Shown here: positions 21,986 to 34,263 of the stretch, one piece after another
Layout of the letters: every line of letters starts with the position of its first letter
Numbering within the stretch: position 1 is the first letter of the stretch
Source of the DNA: Gentiana macrophylla
Lineage: Eukaryota; Streptophyta; Magnoliopsida; Gentianales; Gentianaceae
DNA: 64,000 nt
Assembly: GCA_026214975.1 (NCBI GenBank)
Contig: CM047815.1
Coordinates: 76,723,299-76,787,298, forward strand
Direction: 5' to 3'
Position numbers and translations under genes: made by a program
Notes under the pieces: model-generated
Database searches by the model: none
The model's input: the letters and a program-made list of their open reading frames with translations, nothing else
Told to the model about the DNA's origin: nothing

Positions 21986-23270
21986 TGATGAGAGTCAACT
22001 TTACTATATTTTGGTGCATGTTTTAACCCCATTTATGACACTCTTGGCTTGTTTTGGGTGGTTTTAGACCGATTATAGGTAAAATCGCTTTGAGCACTTA
22101 CTTAGAGGTAATCCATTAAATTGATGGAAAACCTTATCATTTTACGGTGTTTTGGCCCTATTCGAGCCCTATTTATCTTATGGGATTATGCTTGATATAT
22201 TGTGCTATGGAAATGCAGGAAATAGGTGACTCGTAAGCCCAGAAGATGAGGCATGAGACTTAGAATGGCGAAACCGAAGCCCGGGGATGGAAACGGATCA
22301 AAGGTGGTTGGTGCTTTTACCATTTGTTCACTTTATCTGCAATTTTCTCCCATATAAATGCATTTTCTGGACTTGTTGTCTTCATTAAAGTTGTAGATAA
22401 TTGAATGATCTTTCCAACGCATTTTGAATCACTCACATTGGAGCTCTAGGCGCAAAGATATTTCCAGATTACTGAAGGTGTATCAGTCCAGATTTTTGGC
22501 GCGCTGAAGACTTTGGGGCGCGCCAAAGTAGAACAGAGACCACAGAAAGTCACAGAACAGCTTCAGCGCGCGCCGAGGACTTTGGGGCCCGCCAAAACCG
22601 CTTTATCTGCACATTTTTGGGAGCTTTTAAATAGATTTTTCACCCCATTTGATATGAACTCATACCTAGACTTAATTAGACTCCTTAGGTCGATTTTCAT
22701 CACGCTTTCTCCTTAGATTAGCTCTTATTTCACTCTTTCCCTTAGATTAAACACAATTTAGCATAGATTCTCTCTTCCTTGTTGGTGTTTTTGAAGTCTT
22801 CTTCTCAAGTGACATGAGTTTGTATGAGATTGAACAAACATCATCCTCTTCAATTTTGGTAATTAATTCTAGTTCTCTTTCTTTTTTATGGCTTTAATAT
22901 TCTCTTTGATTGTTATTTTATGTTTTATTATGAGTAGCTAAACATTTCATAGTCAAATCATGTGAAGATTGATTAAATCACTCTCTATTTGATGAAATTG
23001 GGAATGGGTAGTGCTTAATTGTTGTTATATTGACGAATTAATGTCTTAAAACTTGTTCTTAATGCTTGAATTAGACTGTACACCTAGTTCATGAACACAC
23101 ACACCACTTTTATAAATGTATGTTGCAAAGGGGTGTGGGAAAAGGGGTTTTAAGATCATTTCTTATAATCAACTGAGTTGTTTAGATTGATTAGGGAGTG
23201 AGGTTCAATCGGTTGTGAAATCGAGCAACTCTAGCGCATTAATCTTGTTTCGGTCAATTAAATCATTTAT
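21986..23270 (+). mobile_element. LARD-like 5' LTR, truncated
   Basis: About 95% like 25745-27012 by eye. It includes GGCGCGCTGAAGACTTTGGG and GGCGCGCCAAAG palindromic GC islands in AT-rich DNA. Confidence 0.75.
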
Positions 23271-25744
23271 TCCTTCTCCTTTGAACCTTATTGAAAAATT
23301 TGTGGTGGTGGATCACATTGAATATGTTGATGTTGTGGTTGAGCCAAAATGTTATTGTTTGGTGTTTGAATCTTTGTTAATTGGCATATGCCTCATTCAG
23401 GGAAATTGAATTCATTGTGTTGCACGGTGAATTTCTTGAACCAATTTTGGTGGTGGGGATTGAGCCACTTCTTTGTCTTGTCCCATTTTAAAGGTGTGCT
23501 CAATTCTTTTGATTTTTGTAGGGAGACGCAACGGTTTGCTCTCCTTTGGTATAATTATCCTTAAAATTATTGCAAGTAGAACTAAGGACTTTAAACTTAG
23601 AATGTTTTAAATAATGTGTTCTTTTTTGTTCTCAATAAAAGTGGATGAAAGTTTTTTTTTAATTGCCATGTTCTTGAGGCTATTGGGCAAAAGATGTGCA
23701 ATTTTTTTCTTTCATTCCACTCGTGTTTTGTTGCTTTTCTTTTAGTTTCTTAATAAGTCAAGCCAATGACGTAAAACAAAGGCGCTTGGGGGAAGCAACC
23801 CACCGTTTCTCTGTTTTGCTTTAGTTTCTTGTGCTAGGAGTGGTCTAGGATGATGCTTTGGGGAATCTTGGTACCGTCTTGGGTAATCTTTCTCTGACCC
23901 GTTTTTGGCTCATATCTTTATTCATGGATGTTGTTTTACTTGTTTGATTGTCTTTTCATCCCACGCGCCTTAGTCGGTTCCTCTTTTGGTTTCATATGAT
24001 CGTGTATGTGACTTTGTGCTCTTTTATTATATCTCGATTTTGTTGCTTGCTTTTTGCAAGGTGGCTGTTCCCCGTGCATGCGTTTTCTTGGTGTTTTTGT
24101 CTCATGGCTTCAGGTATTCGAGTGGAACTTTCATGGATATGTCACGTACATGGTTTGCACCTTTCTACCGGGTTAAGCTAAGCCTTCTTTCTCTTTATCA
24201 TTCACAAACTGAGGACAGTGTTGCATTTAAAATGGGGGTGGTAGGCTTAGCTATAATATGTGCTTCATTGTTGACATTTGCCAAAGTGTTGTATGCTTAT
24301 CGTTTGGTCACTTCTTTAGTAAAATTTGAGCTATTTTTAAAATTTACATGGTTTTGAGGTTGTATTTGTATGTTGAGCCTTCACGTTGATAAGATAACGG
24401 TTTAGTAAACGTTTAAATGCATGCTACTTCGCTTACTACCTTGCCTTGTGAATGGGATTTTCACACACGTATAGCTTCGATTTCATGAACTATGGTAACT
24501 AGTGACCGATTATGGTAGACTTAGGCACAATTCGGCTACCTAGAACTCGTATCATTAACTTCGAGACGAAATAGAAAGGCCGACCTTGGTAGAGTTTGGG
24601 ATGAAAGTTATGGCGTTTCTTTGACTAACCAGAGCCAAATAGCCATGGCATATTCCATAGTAACCCCTCTAAGCCTTGGTAGGATGGTTAGACCCCCATC
24701 CGACACTTAGCCATTTGTATTTAGCCCGTAATTTCCCGACCCCCAAGCCTTATTTGTGGTCTACGTTCCCTTGGACACCCTACGAGTCAAGCTTAATCTT
24801 TTCATTTCGAGCACACTTGCTAAAGCAAGTGTGAGGTGGTAGATGAGTACGTATATACAGATGAGTTGGTTTTTACGAGCTATTTTCACAATTTGGGGGG
24901 TATGAGCTCGATTTATTTATTATGTACGTGATGGCTTTTAACTCAAACCTATTCAAATTGTATAGTGCATCTTTCTAAATTCAAAAAGTTTCTTGTCTTG
25001 AAAAAAAAAAGAAAAGAAAAGAAAAAAGAAGAAGAGAAAAGTCAAAAGAAAATGAAATCAATCAAAGAAATCTTGCAATAAAAGTCAATAAAAGTGTAAT
25101 AAATGTTGAGTCAAAGAAAGCCAAGTGTTTTGGGATTCATGTTGTGATTTGTTCTATGATGTTGGTGTTTCGGATGAATCCTTAATATAGAAACATGATT
25201 CTTGTATGCTTTTGCCTCGTTACACTTAAGACATAGTGCGATATGATATTATATTTCTTGGATCATGTTTCGAGTTTCATTTTGAGCTAGAGAAGGGTAG
25301 AGCTAGCTACGTTTTGTATTGTTACACCCCATGATTAAGCTTGCTCGTTTTGTCGCTTTCTTGTTTATTCCCCAGAAATTCCCTTCGGTTAGCCCCGTCC
25401 CTAGCCTAACGTTACAACCGTGCAAGTCCTAATCGACCTTTCTTAGCCTCGGTTGGCCCCGATTAGTGGAGATGCTTATGAAGTATGAGCCTATGGTGTA
25501 GTCGCAATAACCTAGCATCCATAATCCAAACCGGTGAACCGTGGTAAATGTAGGAGAAGCTATTCACACACTCACATCCTGTTTGCTTGATAAGGTAGGA
25601 TTAAGTTGCATGCATTTACTCAATTACTTTTTGGTTATCCTTGATGTGTGATTGGCTTGACCTACGCGTGTAACGTTGACTCTTTGGATTCTTTTAAAAC
25701 GCTCATTTTGCTCGAGGGCGAGCAAACGCTAAGTGGGGGGTGGT
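23271..25744 (+). other. LARD-like internal region without coding capacity
   Basis: Short open frames (for example 23948-24357) have no recognised domain. A purine-rich GAAAAGAAAAGAAAAAAG tract lies at 25000-25045. The 3' end is a polypurine tract (about 25730-25744). Confidence 0.65.
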
Positions 25745-27007
25745 TGATGAGAGTCAACTTTACTATGTTTTGGTGCATGTTTTAACCCCGTTTATGACAC
25801 TCTTGGCTTGTTTTGGGTGGTTTTAGACCGATTATATGGTAAAATCGCTTTGAGCACTTACTTAGAGGTAATCCATCAAATTGATGGAAAACCTTATCAT
25901 TTTACGGTGTTTTGGCCCCATTCGAGCCCTATTTTTATCTTATGGGATTATGCTTGGTATATTGTGCTATGGAAATGCAGGAAATAGGTGACTCTTAAGC
26001 CCGGAAGATGAGGCATGAGACTTAGAATGGCGAAACGGATCAAAGGTGGTTGGTGCTTTTACCCTTTGTTCACTTTATCTGCAATTTTATCCCAGATACA
26101 TGCATTTTCTGGACTTGTTGTCTTCATGAAAGTTGTATATAATTGAATGATCTTTCCAACGCATTTTGAATCACTCAAATTGGAGCTCTACACACAAAGA
26201 CATTGCCAGATTACTGAAGGTGTATCAGTCCAGATTTTTGGCGCGCTGAAGACTTTGGGGCGCGCCAAAGTAGAACAGAGACCACAGAAAGTCACAGAAC
26301 AGCTTCAACGCGCGCCGAGGACTTTGGGGCACGACAAAACCGCTTTATCTGCACATTTTTGGGCGCTTTTAAATAGATTTTTCACCCCCATTTGATATGA
26401 ACTCATACCTAGACTTAATTAGGACTTCCTTAGGTCGATTTTCATCACGTTTCTCCCTTAGATTAGCTCTTCTTTCACTCTTTCCCTTAGATTAAACACA
26501 ATTTAGCATATATTCTCTCTTCCTTGTTGGTGTTTTTGAAGTCTTCTTCTCTAAGTGACATGAGTTTGTATGGAGATTGAACAAACATCATCCTCTTCGA
26601 ATTTTGGTAATTAATTCTAGTTCTATTTCTCTTTTATGGCTTTAATCTTCTCTTTGATTGTTATTTCATGTTTTATTATGAGTAGCTAAATATTTCATAG
26701 TCAAATCATGTGAAGATTGATTAAATCACTCTCTATTTGATGAAATTGGGAATGAGTAGTGCTTAATTGTTGTTATATTGACGAATTAATGTCTTAAAAC
26801 TTGTTATTAATGTTTGAATTAGACTGTACACCTAGTTCATGAACACACACACCACTTTTATAAATGTATGTTGCGAAGGGATGTGAGAAAAGGGGTTTTA
26901 AGATCATTTCTTATAATCAACTGAGTTGTTTAGATTGATTAGGGAGTGAGGTTCAATCGGTTGTGAAATCGAGCAACTCTAGCGCATTAATCTTGTTTCG
27001 GTCAATT

Positions 27008-27012
27008 AAATC
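27008..27012. repeat. Target-site duplication AAATC, left copy (solo LTR)
   Basis: AAATC before TGTTGGTCC and again after TTCCAACA at 28697-28701. Confidence 0.88.
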
Positions 27013-28696
27013 TGTTGGTCCCTTGGAAAGGCTAACACAAGTTTAGAGAGGGGGGGGGGGGGGTGAATAAACTTGTCACCAAAAACTTTCCCAAAACTGA
27101 AAGTACTCAGGAACTGAGTTTTTTCCAAACTCAAACTGATGCTCAGCTCAGTTTTGTTCCTGTCCTCTAAACTTGTAAGGAGTTAGCTAATTTTAGTTTT
27201 GCTAGAGCTAGAATTGAATTAACTTGCAGCGGATAAGATTAAGCCTTTGTGCAATAAATGTGTCAATAAGAATCTGAACCTCCTATGTATCAGTTTAGTG
27301 CTGACTCAGTATCTTGTGTTTGCTGAGTGAAATGATGAAATGATTATGCAATAAGTAAAAAAATCATATCTCAAACATAAATGCATAAAGTAAATCAACA
27401 CAGAGTTTGTTTATGGAAGTTCCGGGTGGTGTAATCCCGTACGTCTCCCCTTCTCTTGTGGTGTAGGAGGTATCACTAGAATCTTGAGATAATCATACAA
27501 AATCCTAGCACAATGACAAATCCTTCACGACACCCTAATTTCACTTTGCCTACACATAATGATGAAAGGTGTGATTGCTCCTTCACTCTCACATTAATCG
27601 ATCTTTTGGAGGTGGAATGGCTCCTTCACCACCACCACTAACACAAACACAAATCCATGAGATCGCACTAACAAATTGTGGGCAACCAAGTTGCAACCGT
27701 ATGAGGAAAGGTGGAGTTGCTCTCCTCAAACTATGCACATCCAACCCTTTTTCACAAAGGTTAGGTTTAGAATTAATCAAGAGATTAATTCAATGAGCTG
27801 TCTGATTCTTCTGGATCTAGCTTTGTAGCTCCAAGATGCCTTCTTTCCCCCTTAATGGGTTACTAGATCTTTCTTTATAATCTTCAAGGCTATTCTGTTG
27901 GCTTCCCTTCTTCTAGATATGAAATCTGATTTTCTGGATCTGGATCTTTAGATATATGCTATTAAAACCGTTTTTTTTCACATACTTCTCTCTTTACTTC
28001 AAGTGATTCTCTTGTGTATTTATAGGGGCGATGTAACGGTCACTAGCTCTTGTAGCCGTTACATTTGTTGTTTAGCCAACGTTCATATGTACGAATTCAA
28101 CAAGGCCTTAACTCAGTTTTCTACTCTTCTTCAAAACTGAGTATCTCGTATATTTGACATCCGACTTTAATTGACTAAGTCAGAGTACACCATTCAGTTT
28201 CTTCTTTTCCCGGTAACTGATAATCTTTGTCCTTAAGATTATTCAGTTTTACATGATCTATAGTTCAGTTTCAGGTCACCACAGACTTGCCTGAATCCTG
28301 ACTTATAGTCACGACTTAATCGGCTTCTAACTGAGTTTGCCACCTTAGTTCTTCAGTCTTCTAGATGAGCCAACTGAGTCTGTGTCCCTCAGCGAGCTTA
28401 TCTTCTTCAGTTTTCTCATAACTGAGTCTGATCCCTCAGTTTTCCATGTGTATAATCAGTTTGCTTGCTGTGACTCAGATGTTCGCCTAGTTCCTATCTA
28501 TTACAGTGCTTGTCTGAAACAACCTATACAAGGTTCAGACTCTAGATAGAACTTATACATTTTCTCTAGACCATTTCTTGCTTCTTCTTCCATTCTGCAC
28601 TATAACAGTTAGTTATGACTTCATCATCATGGGTTGTAAGTGATCTTACTAATTACGTGATGAATCATCATCAAAACACAAATATTATTTCCAACA
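27013..28696 (+). mobile_element. Solo LTR, 1684 bp (probable copia, SIRE/Maximus-like)
   Basis: TGTTGGTCCC...ATTTCCAACA with terminal TGTTGG/CCAACA inverted repeats and a perfect 5-bp target duplication. It has a run of about 14 G followed by TGAATAAA near the left end, like long copia LTRs of the SIRE/Maximus group. No internal genes, so the element was reduced to one LTR by recombination. Family name is from general resemblance only. Orientation is tentative. Confidence 0.78.
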
Positions 28697-29033
28697 AAAT
28701 CCTTAAAGGTGGACAGTTGAACCGGGCAAAGGTTGTTTGATTGTTGCATGGCGTCTTACACTAGCTTAGGAGTTTGCACCCATGAATAAGTCGATATAAG
28801 TGTTAGGTTGGTAGGTTGGTTGATCCCATCCCCGAATAATCGATTAGAGAGATGAAAGGTAATCAATTGGATCATTGTTTGGCTATGTCTCTCTTTCCTT
28901 AGTATCTTTAGTTTATATTATATTTTAGTGTAGTCGAGCTTGAAACATTGTGGTTGACCTAAACTAAATCCGAAGACGACTTTGGTATTCGATAAATTTC
29001 TCGTGGGATACGACCTTGCTCGCTACTATAGTG

Positions 29034-29395
29034 TATGATGTGTATGTACATTTATATATGATATGATGTGTATGTACATTTTTTTTTTAGTTCAAGAGAA
29101 CCACACTTTTTTGTTGTAGATGTGTATCTATATAGATATACATCATGTCATATATAAATGTACATACACATTGGATACATCATATATGAAGAAATTAATA
29201 CATGAATCTTCCCGAATATATATATATATATATATATTATTTATTTTTTTTTTAATACAATTTCGTAATTTTTTTTTGGTTCAAAAGAAGAAGCACACTA
29301 TTTTTGTGGTTCAAAAGGAGGAGCACACTATTTTTTAATTTTTTTAAAAATATTTTCCCTCTTTGACACGTGTCGTGCTCTCTGAAATTACACAC

Positions 29396-29468
<73 letters not shown>

Positions 29469-29720
29469 TAATACAATTTCGTAATTTTTTTGGTTCAAAA
29501 GAAGAAGCACACTATTTTTATGGTTCAAAAGAAGGAGCACACTATTTTTAATTTTTTTAAAAATATTTTCCTTGACACGCTGTGCTCTCTGCTTCGCTTA
29601 ATGCGTGTCACCTCACATTCAATTCCCTACCTAATAAATATTTTTCTGCCGCCGACACGTGTCTGCCTGAAAACTATGCGTGTCACCTCACATTCAATTC
29701 CCCTCTCTTCTTATTAGATA
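29034..29720. repeat. AT-rich duplicated block with (TA)n
   Basis: A segment with TTCGTAATTTTTTT, GGTTCAAAAGAAGAAGCACA and AAAATATTTTCC occurs at about 29255-29370 and again at about 29470-29575, each holding its own internal doublet of the GGTTCAAAAG...GCACACTATTTTT motif. Between them is (TA)n at 29397-29465. The left edge also contains TGATGTGTATGTACATTTATATA, mirrored near 29140-29170. Confidence 0.75.
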
Positions 29721-31578
29721 TAGATATAGATATAGATTGAATTGCTTAACTTTAATTCATCGGCCCTTGAGAAATTATTTTTGCATTTGTAAAACAGGGG
29801 TAATTTAGGAAAGTTATGAAAACTATGTCCTTATAACCAAATATGTTTTAAGTGACTAAGTGTCTAATTAAATCTCCAAATCAGTCTTTATAAACAAATA
29901 CCCATATTTTTTTACCGTGAAATGATTCGGCACAGTGACCAAGGTTACAAATTGTGACACAATATATCCATTAATGAATATAGATTATATCACAATTAAT
30001 TGTATACCCATCAACGTCCGAATCTCGTTTCCACGTCTTTTCTTTTCGATTGCTTGATACCTAAGAGTGTTTAAACTCGTGAGAAAGTAAGTAAAGCATG
30101 ATCACGACTTGGTTTGCGCTCTTTCCTTGAACTTCTCGATTATCCCATGAGTTTAGAAGATGAGAAGAGAAAGCGTGTACCAAGTTACTATTTGGAAATC
30201 ACATTTGTGTTCTCATGCGAAGATATAGCTGATCATATAGTCTTAACATCATGGTCGACAGATTCCTTCAACTGAAAGGTACATAAATGCAATCTTTTTC
30301 ACTTAATAAAAAAATGTATATAAAATATATATGTCCCTTTTCAAAAGAATGATAAAAATGTTCTATTTTTTATTTTTTATTTTTTATTTTTAATTTTTAA
30401 TCCAGTTATGACCTACCTCCCCAAAAGAATTCATGACATCTACCGGTTATCAAAATATTTCAATTGGTACACGATATTCACCTTAAATTCATCTTTCCCC
30501 ACACGTGTCCATCACAATGGCTACTTAATTATTATTATTATTATTAAAAAGAATTATTATTATTATTATTAAAAAAAAAATTGGTAAAAAAAACATCGAA
30601 TTAGTATATTATTTATCGATAACTATTTATATTTTTAATGATTATCACGAAGCAATAAAACGATTATTATAATATTATTTTAAAACCTAGTCCTATTTAT
30701 TTTAATCTCTATTATTATCCGTCATCAATTCCAGTCTATTTGTGATTGCAAGCCTCCCATTTAATTTTGGTTTCTGCCTGCCTACCCAAACCAGTTCTCT
30801 CTTTCGTCACTGTTTTCTCTCTTTTCTTTTTTTTCTTTTTAATTTCCTTCCCACCAATTATTATTTTCTTGTTTTAATCCAATTTCCGCATACTTCCTTC
30901 CGATTTCCCTCTGGTCGTTACTCGTTAGTTGATTCAGTTTGCCCAAATCGCAATATCTAATTGCGATGATGCCGTCGTCAACTAAGAATTTTTTCCCGTC
31001 TTGTGGAAAAATTTTGGTTTAGTTCTACGCGGATTCCGAGTATTTTACAGTTTTTCTATTTTTTGCTAATTTTTAAGGAGAAAATATGTTTCCTTTTTGC
31101 TAACCAGAATCCATTCGGTAGCTGATCTATTTTTTTTTTAGCATATCTGAGTTGATTATTTATTATGATTATTGTTTCATCTAGATTTGATTCTGCTGAA
31201 ACCCTAGCTGTTGCATTTGTTGGAAAAAAATAAAGAAATTCTTTGATTCTTACTGTAAATATCTTATGAGCCGTTATAGAGAGAGATTTGTAGCAATTAT
31301 AAGAAACTCTAACAATTTTGGTGCGTTAATTTAGTTTGTGATCCAAATTTGAGGGTTTTCTTGTTTGAATCCTCCATTTTTTGTGATTACCTTTGTGGCT
31401 AGGTAGGGTTGATTAGTTGCCCTTTGGAAAAATACAAAAAAAAAAAAAAAAATTAAAAAAATTAAAAAAAATAGAAAAACTGTAAATACTCGTGTTTCTA
31501 TGCGTCTCTGAGTTGTTGATTTTGATAGAGGGAAATAGGTAGAGGAAGGAAGACAGGGATTGTGAAAAGGAAGTGGGA
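29721..31578. other. Upstream region of the SKIP14-like gene
   Basis: AT-rich, no ORF with a known product. It holds (ATT)n tracts at 30527-30575, a repeated TTTTTATTTTTTA block near 30365, a long CT-rich stretch (30790-30910) and poly-A at 31436-31455. The CT-rich part may belong to the promoter or leader. No clear TATA box was assigned. Confidence 0.45.
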
Positions 31579-34263
31579 ATGGCATTGAATTGTTCTCGTC
31601 GGCCTATATTTCCAGCTCATATAGCTGAGGACAATTATGTTTCACCAATTAGAATAGTGAATGGCTATCTCATGGAGGGTGTTCCTGATAGGAAAGCTGA
31701 AGACTTTGAAAGATCCTGGCATGTCAATAGAGAACATGAGGAATTCATTAACTATGGGAGGGAAATAGTAGACGGTTTTAGCACGTCTGACTCAGGGTCG
31801 GAATGTGATGAGGACTTTTTGCCCTCAGATCCATTTGGAATGGGTACGGTTGTAGAAGCTCCGTGCTGTTCTGACGGTAATCAGGGAGCTCCCCATGAAG
31901 CTTTGTCGTTTGTTCTTGCTTATCTTGGACTGAAGGACTTGCTGTCTGTGGAGATGACTTGTAGATCACTGTTTAATACTGTCCGAAACGACCCACTTTT
32001 GTGGAAAACGATTCACATTGATACGCCGCTGAATGAGAGGATCTCAGATGATTCTCTTCTGCAGTTGACTAGCAGAGCTCAAGGTTACTTGGACTGCTTG
32101 AGCTTACTGGAGTGTTCCAAGATCACTGATGTCGGTCTGAAACGTGTCGTCGATTTCAACCCGCGATTGAATAAGGTACTCATCATGCTGTATTAATTTC
32201 ATCCTTCAATAATCTATTTGGCAACCCCCCTTCCTCCCCTCTCCCTTGTCTCTTTATTTCCTGACTCATCGATTTCATCTTCTACGTTTAATCTGATTTA
32301 AGTCTCTTGCCAGCCTTATTTTTTATGCACTTACTTTTATTAGGGTAGCGCCATTGTCGTCAAAAGCGGCGCTTTTTGGCGCTTAAGCGCTCACTGCTTC
32401 AAGGTCGCTTAAGCAGCGCTTTTTTAGGAGGCTCATAAAATATCATTACTTTATTGTCCTTTGTAGCATTTCTCAAGTCCTTAGGAAACTTATGTTGTTT
32501 TTGTCTAAACATCCGTTTGATTGTGTGTGGTGTACAAACTTTTTGATGCCATGATGGAATCATTGTTTTTTGTGTACGTGGTGTTTAAGTCGTTTTGATG
32601 TTTTAATGCTTGATTTAAGTGCTCTATTAAAGTAGTACATTGTTTTCAAATAATTTATCATCTTTTTAGCATTTTTTAATGAAATATAAAAATAAAAAGA
32701 ATAAAAAATTATGGCGCTTTATATCATTAAACGGCGCTTTTTTAGCGCCAAAGCAGTAGCCGGCGCTTCGTCGGGGTTTTTCGCTTTAAAAACTAGCGGA
32801 AACATTTATGGTTGGTTATGCATATAAAATTATTGATACCCATTGTTTTGATCATGGATTTACATGTACGGGCTTAAGTACCCGCGTTTAAAGGTATTTT
32901 GTCTGTAGGTATATATTTTTTTTTGTGAAAACTTGATCAAGAAAGGTCGGTCATATTTACGTAAACACACCCGGTCCAACTTCAGGGTTTACGTGTCCAA
33001 GTTGCTTTTGCTATAAATGAGTAAAGGGGCTATAGGGAGTTTAGATTAAAGTCGTTTGACGTTATTAAGAACTTGTTTAAGTCAAAACTTTAGTTGCATA
33101 TCATTTGTAAGACTAGTTTCCGAAGGATGTAGATGAAGTGCTGAATATGATGGTTGTGTATACCTTACAAGCCGGGGATAGATCTAGCTTTTCATTTTGT
33201 TTTTTTGTTTCTAAAAGTTTTTTTTATTTATAACTATTTTCTTGTATTGGTGATGATACTTGACAGTGTTGATTGAAATGCTTAGATGGTCCTCTCAAGA
33301 AAAAAAAAAAAATAAATAAAATTTTGTAGATGGTAAATGACAAATCTGAAATATGGAAAAAGGTTATCGCTCATTTCATGGATAGTTTTTCCAGGGAAAT
33401 TTCTTGTTGGCACGCCATCCTGAAATAGACGGAAATTTTGTTGATAAGAACTTTTCAATTGTAGCCAATATCTTATTACGAAAAATTCCGACAACTTCAG
33501 GAGAAAAAGAGGCATTTACCTATTATCGAGATGGTGTGATTTGATTCTCTTATATTTCCTTTTATTTTCATATTGAGATTGATTTGTTTCTCTGAGTCTT
33601 ACGAAAAAGACACACGATTCATGAAATTTTTTGAAAAATAAATCTACGCTTGTCTATTTTTGATTTTCAGTTACTTTCTCTCTGCGTGGATTATTTTTGC
33701 TAATGGTTATATATAAAAAGCTTCTAAAACTTTTAATTGATGGTGCAGCTGTGTGTTCCTGCATGTACCCGACTCAGCATTGAGGGTATAGTTGGTATTG
33801 TGAAAGCCTTCAATCATACTAATGGTACGCCAGGAATAAGGTTTCTGCAATTGGTGGAATTTATGGTATTACACCTGTACACTTTGAAACATTGAAGTTA
33901 TTATTGGACGCAAATGGCCGCCCCGAGCTAAAGCAGCACAGGCCGCATTTCTATGTCCGAGGAAACATTTATTTATTGTGTGATGATGAACGTGGTATTG
34001 ACGTTGAATTATGCCCTAGGTGCCAGAAATTAAGATTGGTCTATGATTGTCCGGCTGAAGGGTGTAAACTTAAAAATCAGACTATTGATTCATGCAGGGG
34101 ATGTGCGCTCTGCATACCACGGTGCAGTGAATGTGGCAGATGTATCCGTGGTGATGACGAGTACGAAGAAAATTTTGTGATGGAATTGGTGTGCTCTGTT
34201 TGCAATTTGCAAAAGGAAGGCAATTTGGTAGACAGATTGGAAGGTTTGTTGGGCTCCAATTAG
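31579..34263 (+). CDS. SKIP14: F-box protein of SKIP14 type (two exons; 1-base deletion in exon 2)
   Basis: F-box proteins are substrate receptors of SCF (SKP1-cullin1-F-box) ubiquitin ligases. Exon 1 is 31579-32175; ATG 31579 gives [20 protein letters not shown], the typical start of plant SKIP14. The F-box lies at residues about 105-147 ([20 protein letters not shown]), then a short leucine-rich part ([20 protein letters not shown]). The intron is 32176-33748 (GTACTC...GGTGCAG). Exon 2 (33749-34263, TAG) starts [18 protein letters not shown] and ends with a Cys-rich tail ([35 protein letters not shown]). Near 33850 the frame shifts: FLQ and [18 protein letters not shown] are one base out of phase, as if CAAATT had become CAATT. 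Elsewhere it is intact, so it is either a recent pseudogene or a sequence error. Confidence 0.85.
32345..32799. repeat. Intronic element with inverted GGCGCTTTT ends
   Basis: Lies inside the SKIP14 intron. The left end has GCGGCGCTTTTTGGCGCTTAAGCGC, here cited by its repeated GGCGCTT cores (32368-32410). The right end (32704-32799) repeats GGCGCTTT, ACGGCGCTTTTTTAGCGCC and GGCGCTTCG in mixed orientation. The middle is AT-rich. It looks like a small DNA transposon derivative; family unknown and no target duplication confirmed. Confidence 0.45.

Larger units (their letters stand above)
21986..29033 (+). mobile_element. LARD-like non-autonomous Ty3/gypsy element with nested solo LTR
   Basis: Two direct copies of a long terminal sequence starting TGATGAGAGTCAAC (21986 and 25745) flank about 2.5 kb with no gag or pol. 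The internal part has motifs seen in Athila/LARD-type elements: GCGCTTGGGGGAAGCAACCC (about 23789) and a purine tract GCTAAGTGGGGGGTGGT just before the right copy. The left copy follows the right one until about 23270 and then diverges, so its end is deleted. The right copy continues past a nested solo LTR to GTGGGATACGACC and stops near 29033. No target duplication was found. Confidence 0.75.
25745..29033 (+). mobile_element. LARD-like 3' LTR interrupted by a solo LTR
   Basis: Starts TGATGAGAGTCAAC after the purine tract. It is interrupted at 27012/28697 by the solo LTR and resumes with CTTAAAGGTGGACAG. The 3' edge near 29033 (CGCTACTATAGTGTA) is approximate. Confidence 0.7.

Noticed and set aside
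23948..24357. Hydrophobic ORFs in the LARD-like internal region
   Set aside because: Phe/Leu-rich because of T-rich DNA; no conserved motif.
27575..27796. ORFs on both strands inside the solo LTR
   Set aside because: Within a sequence bounded by LTR ends and a target duplication; no known domain.
29120..29551. ORFs with long Tyr-Ile runs
   Set aside because: Translated TA microsatellite.
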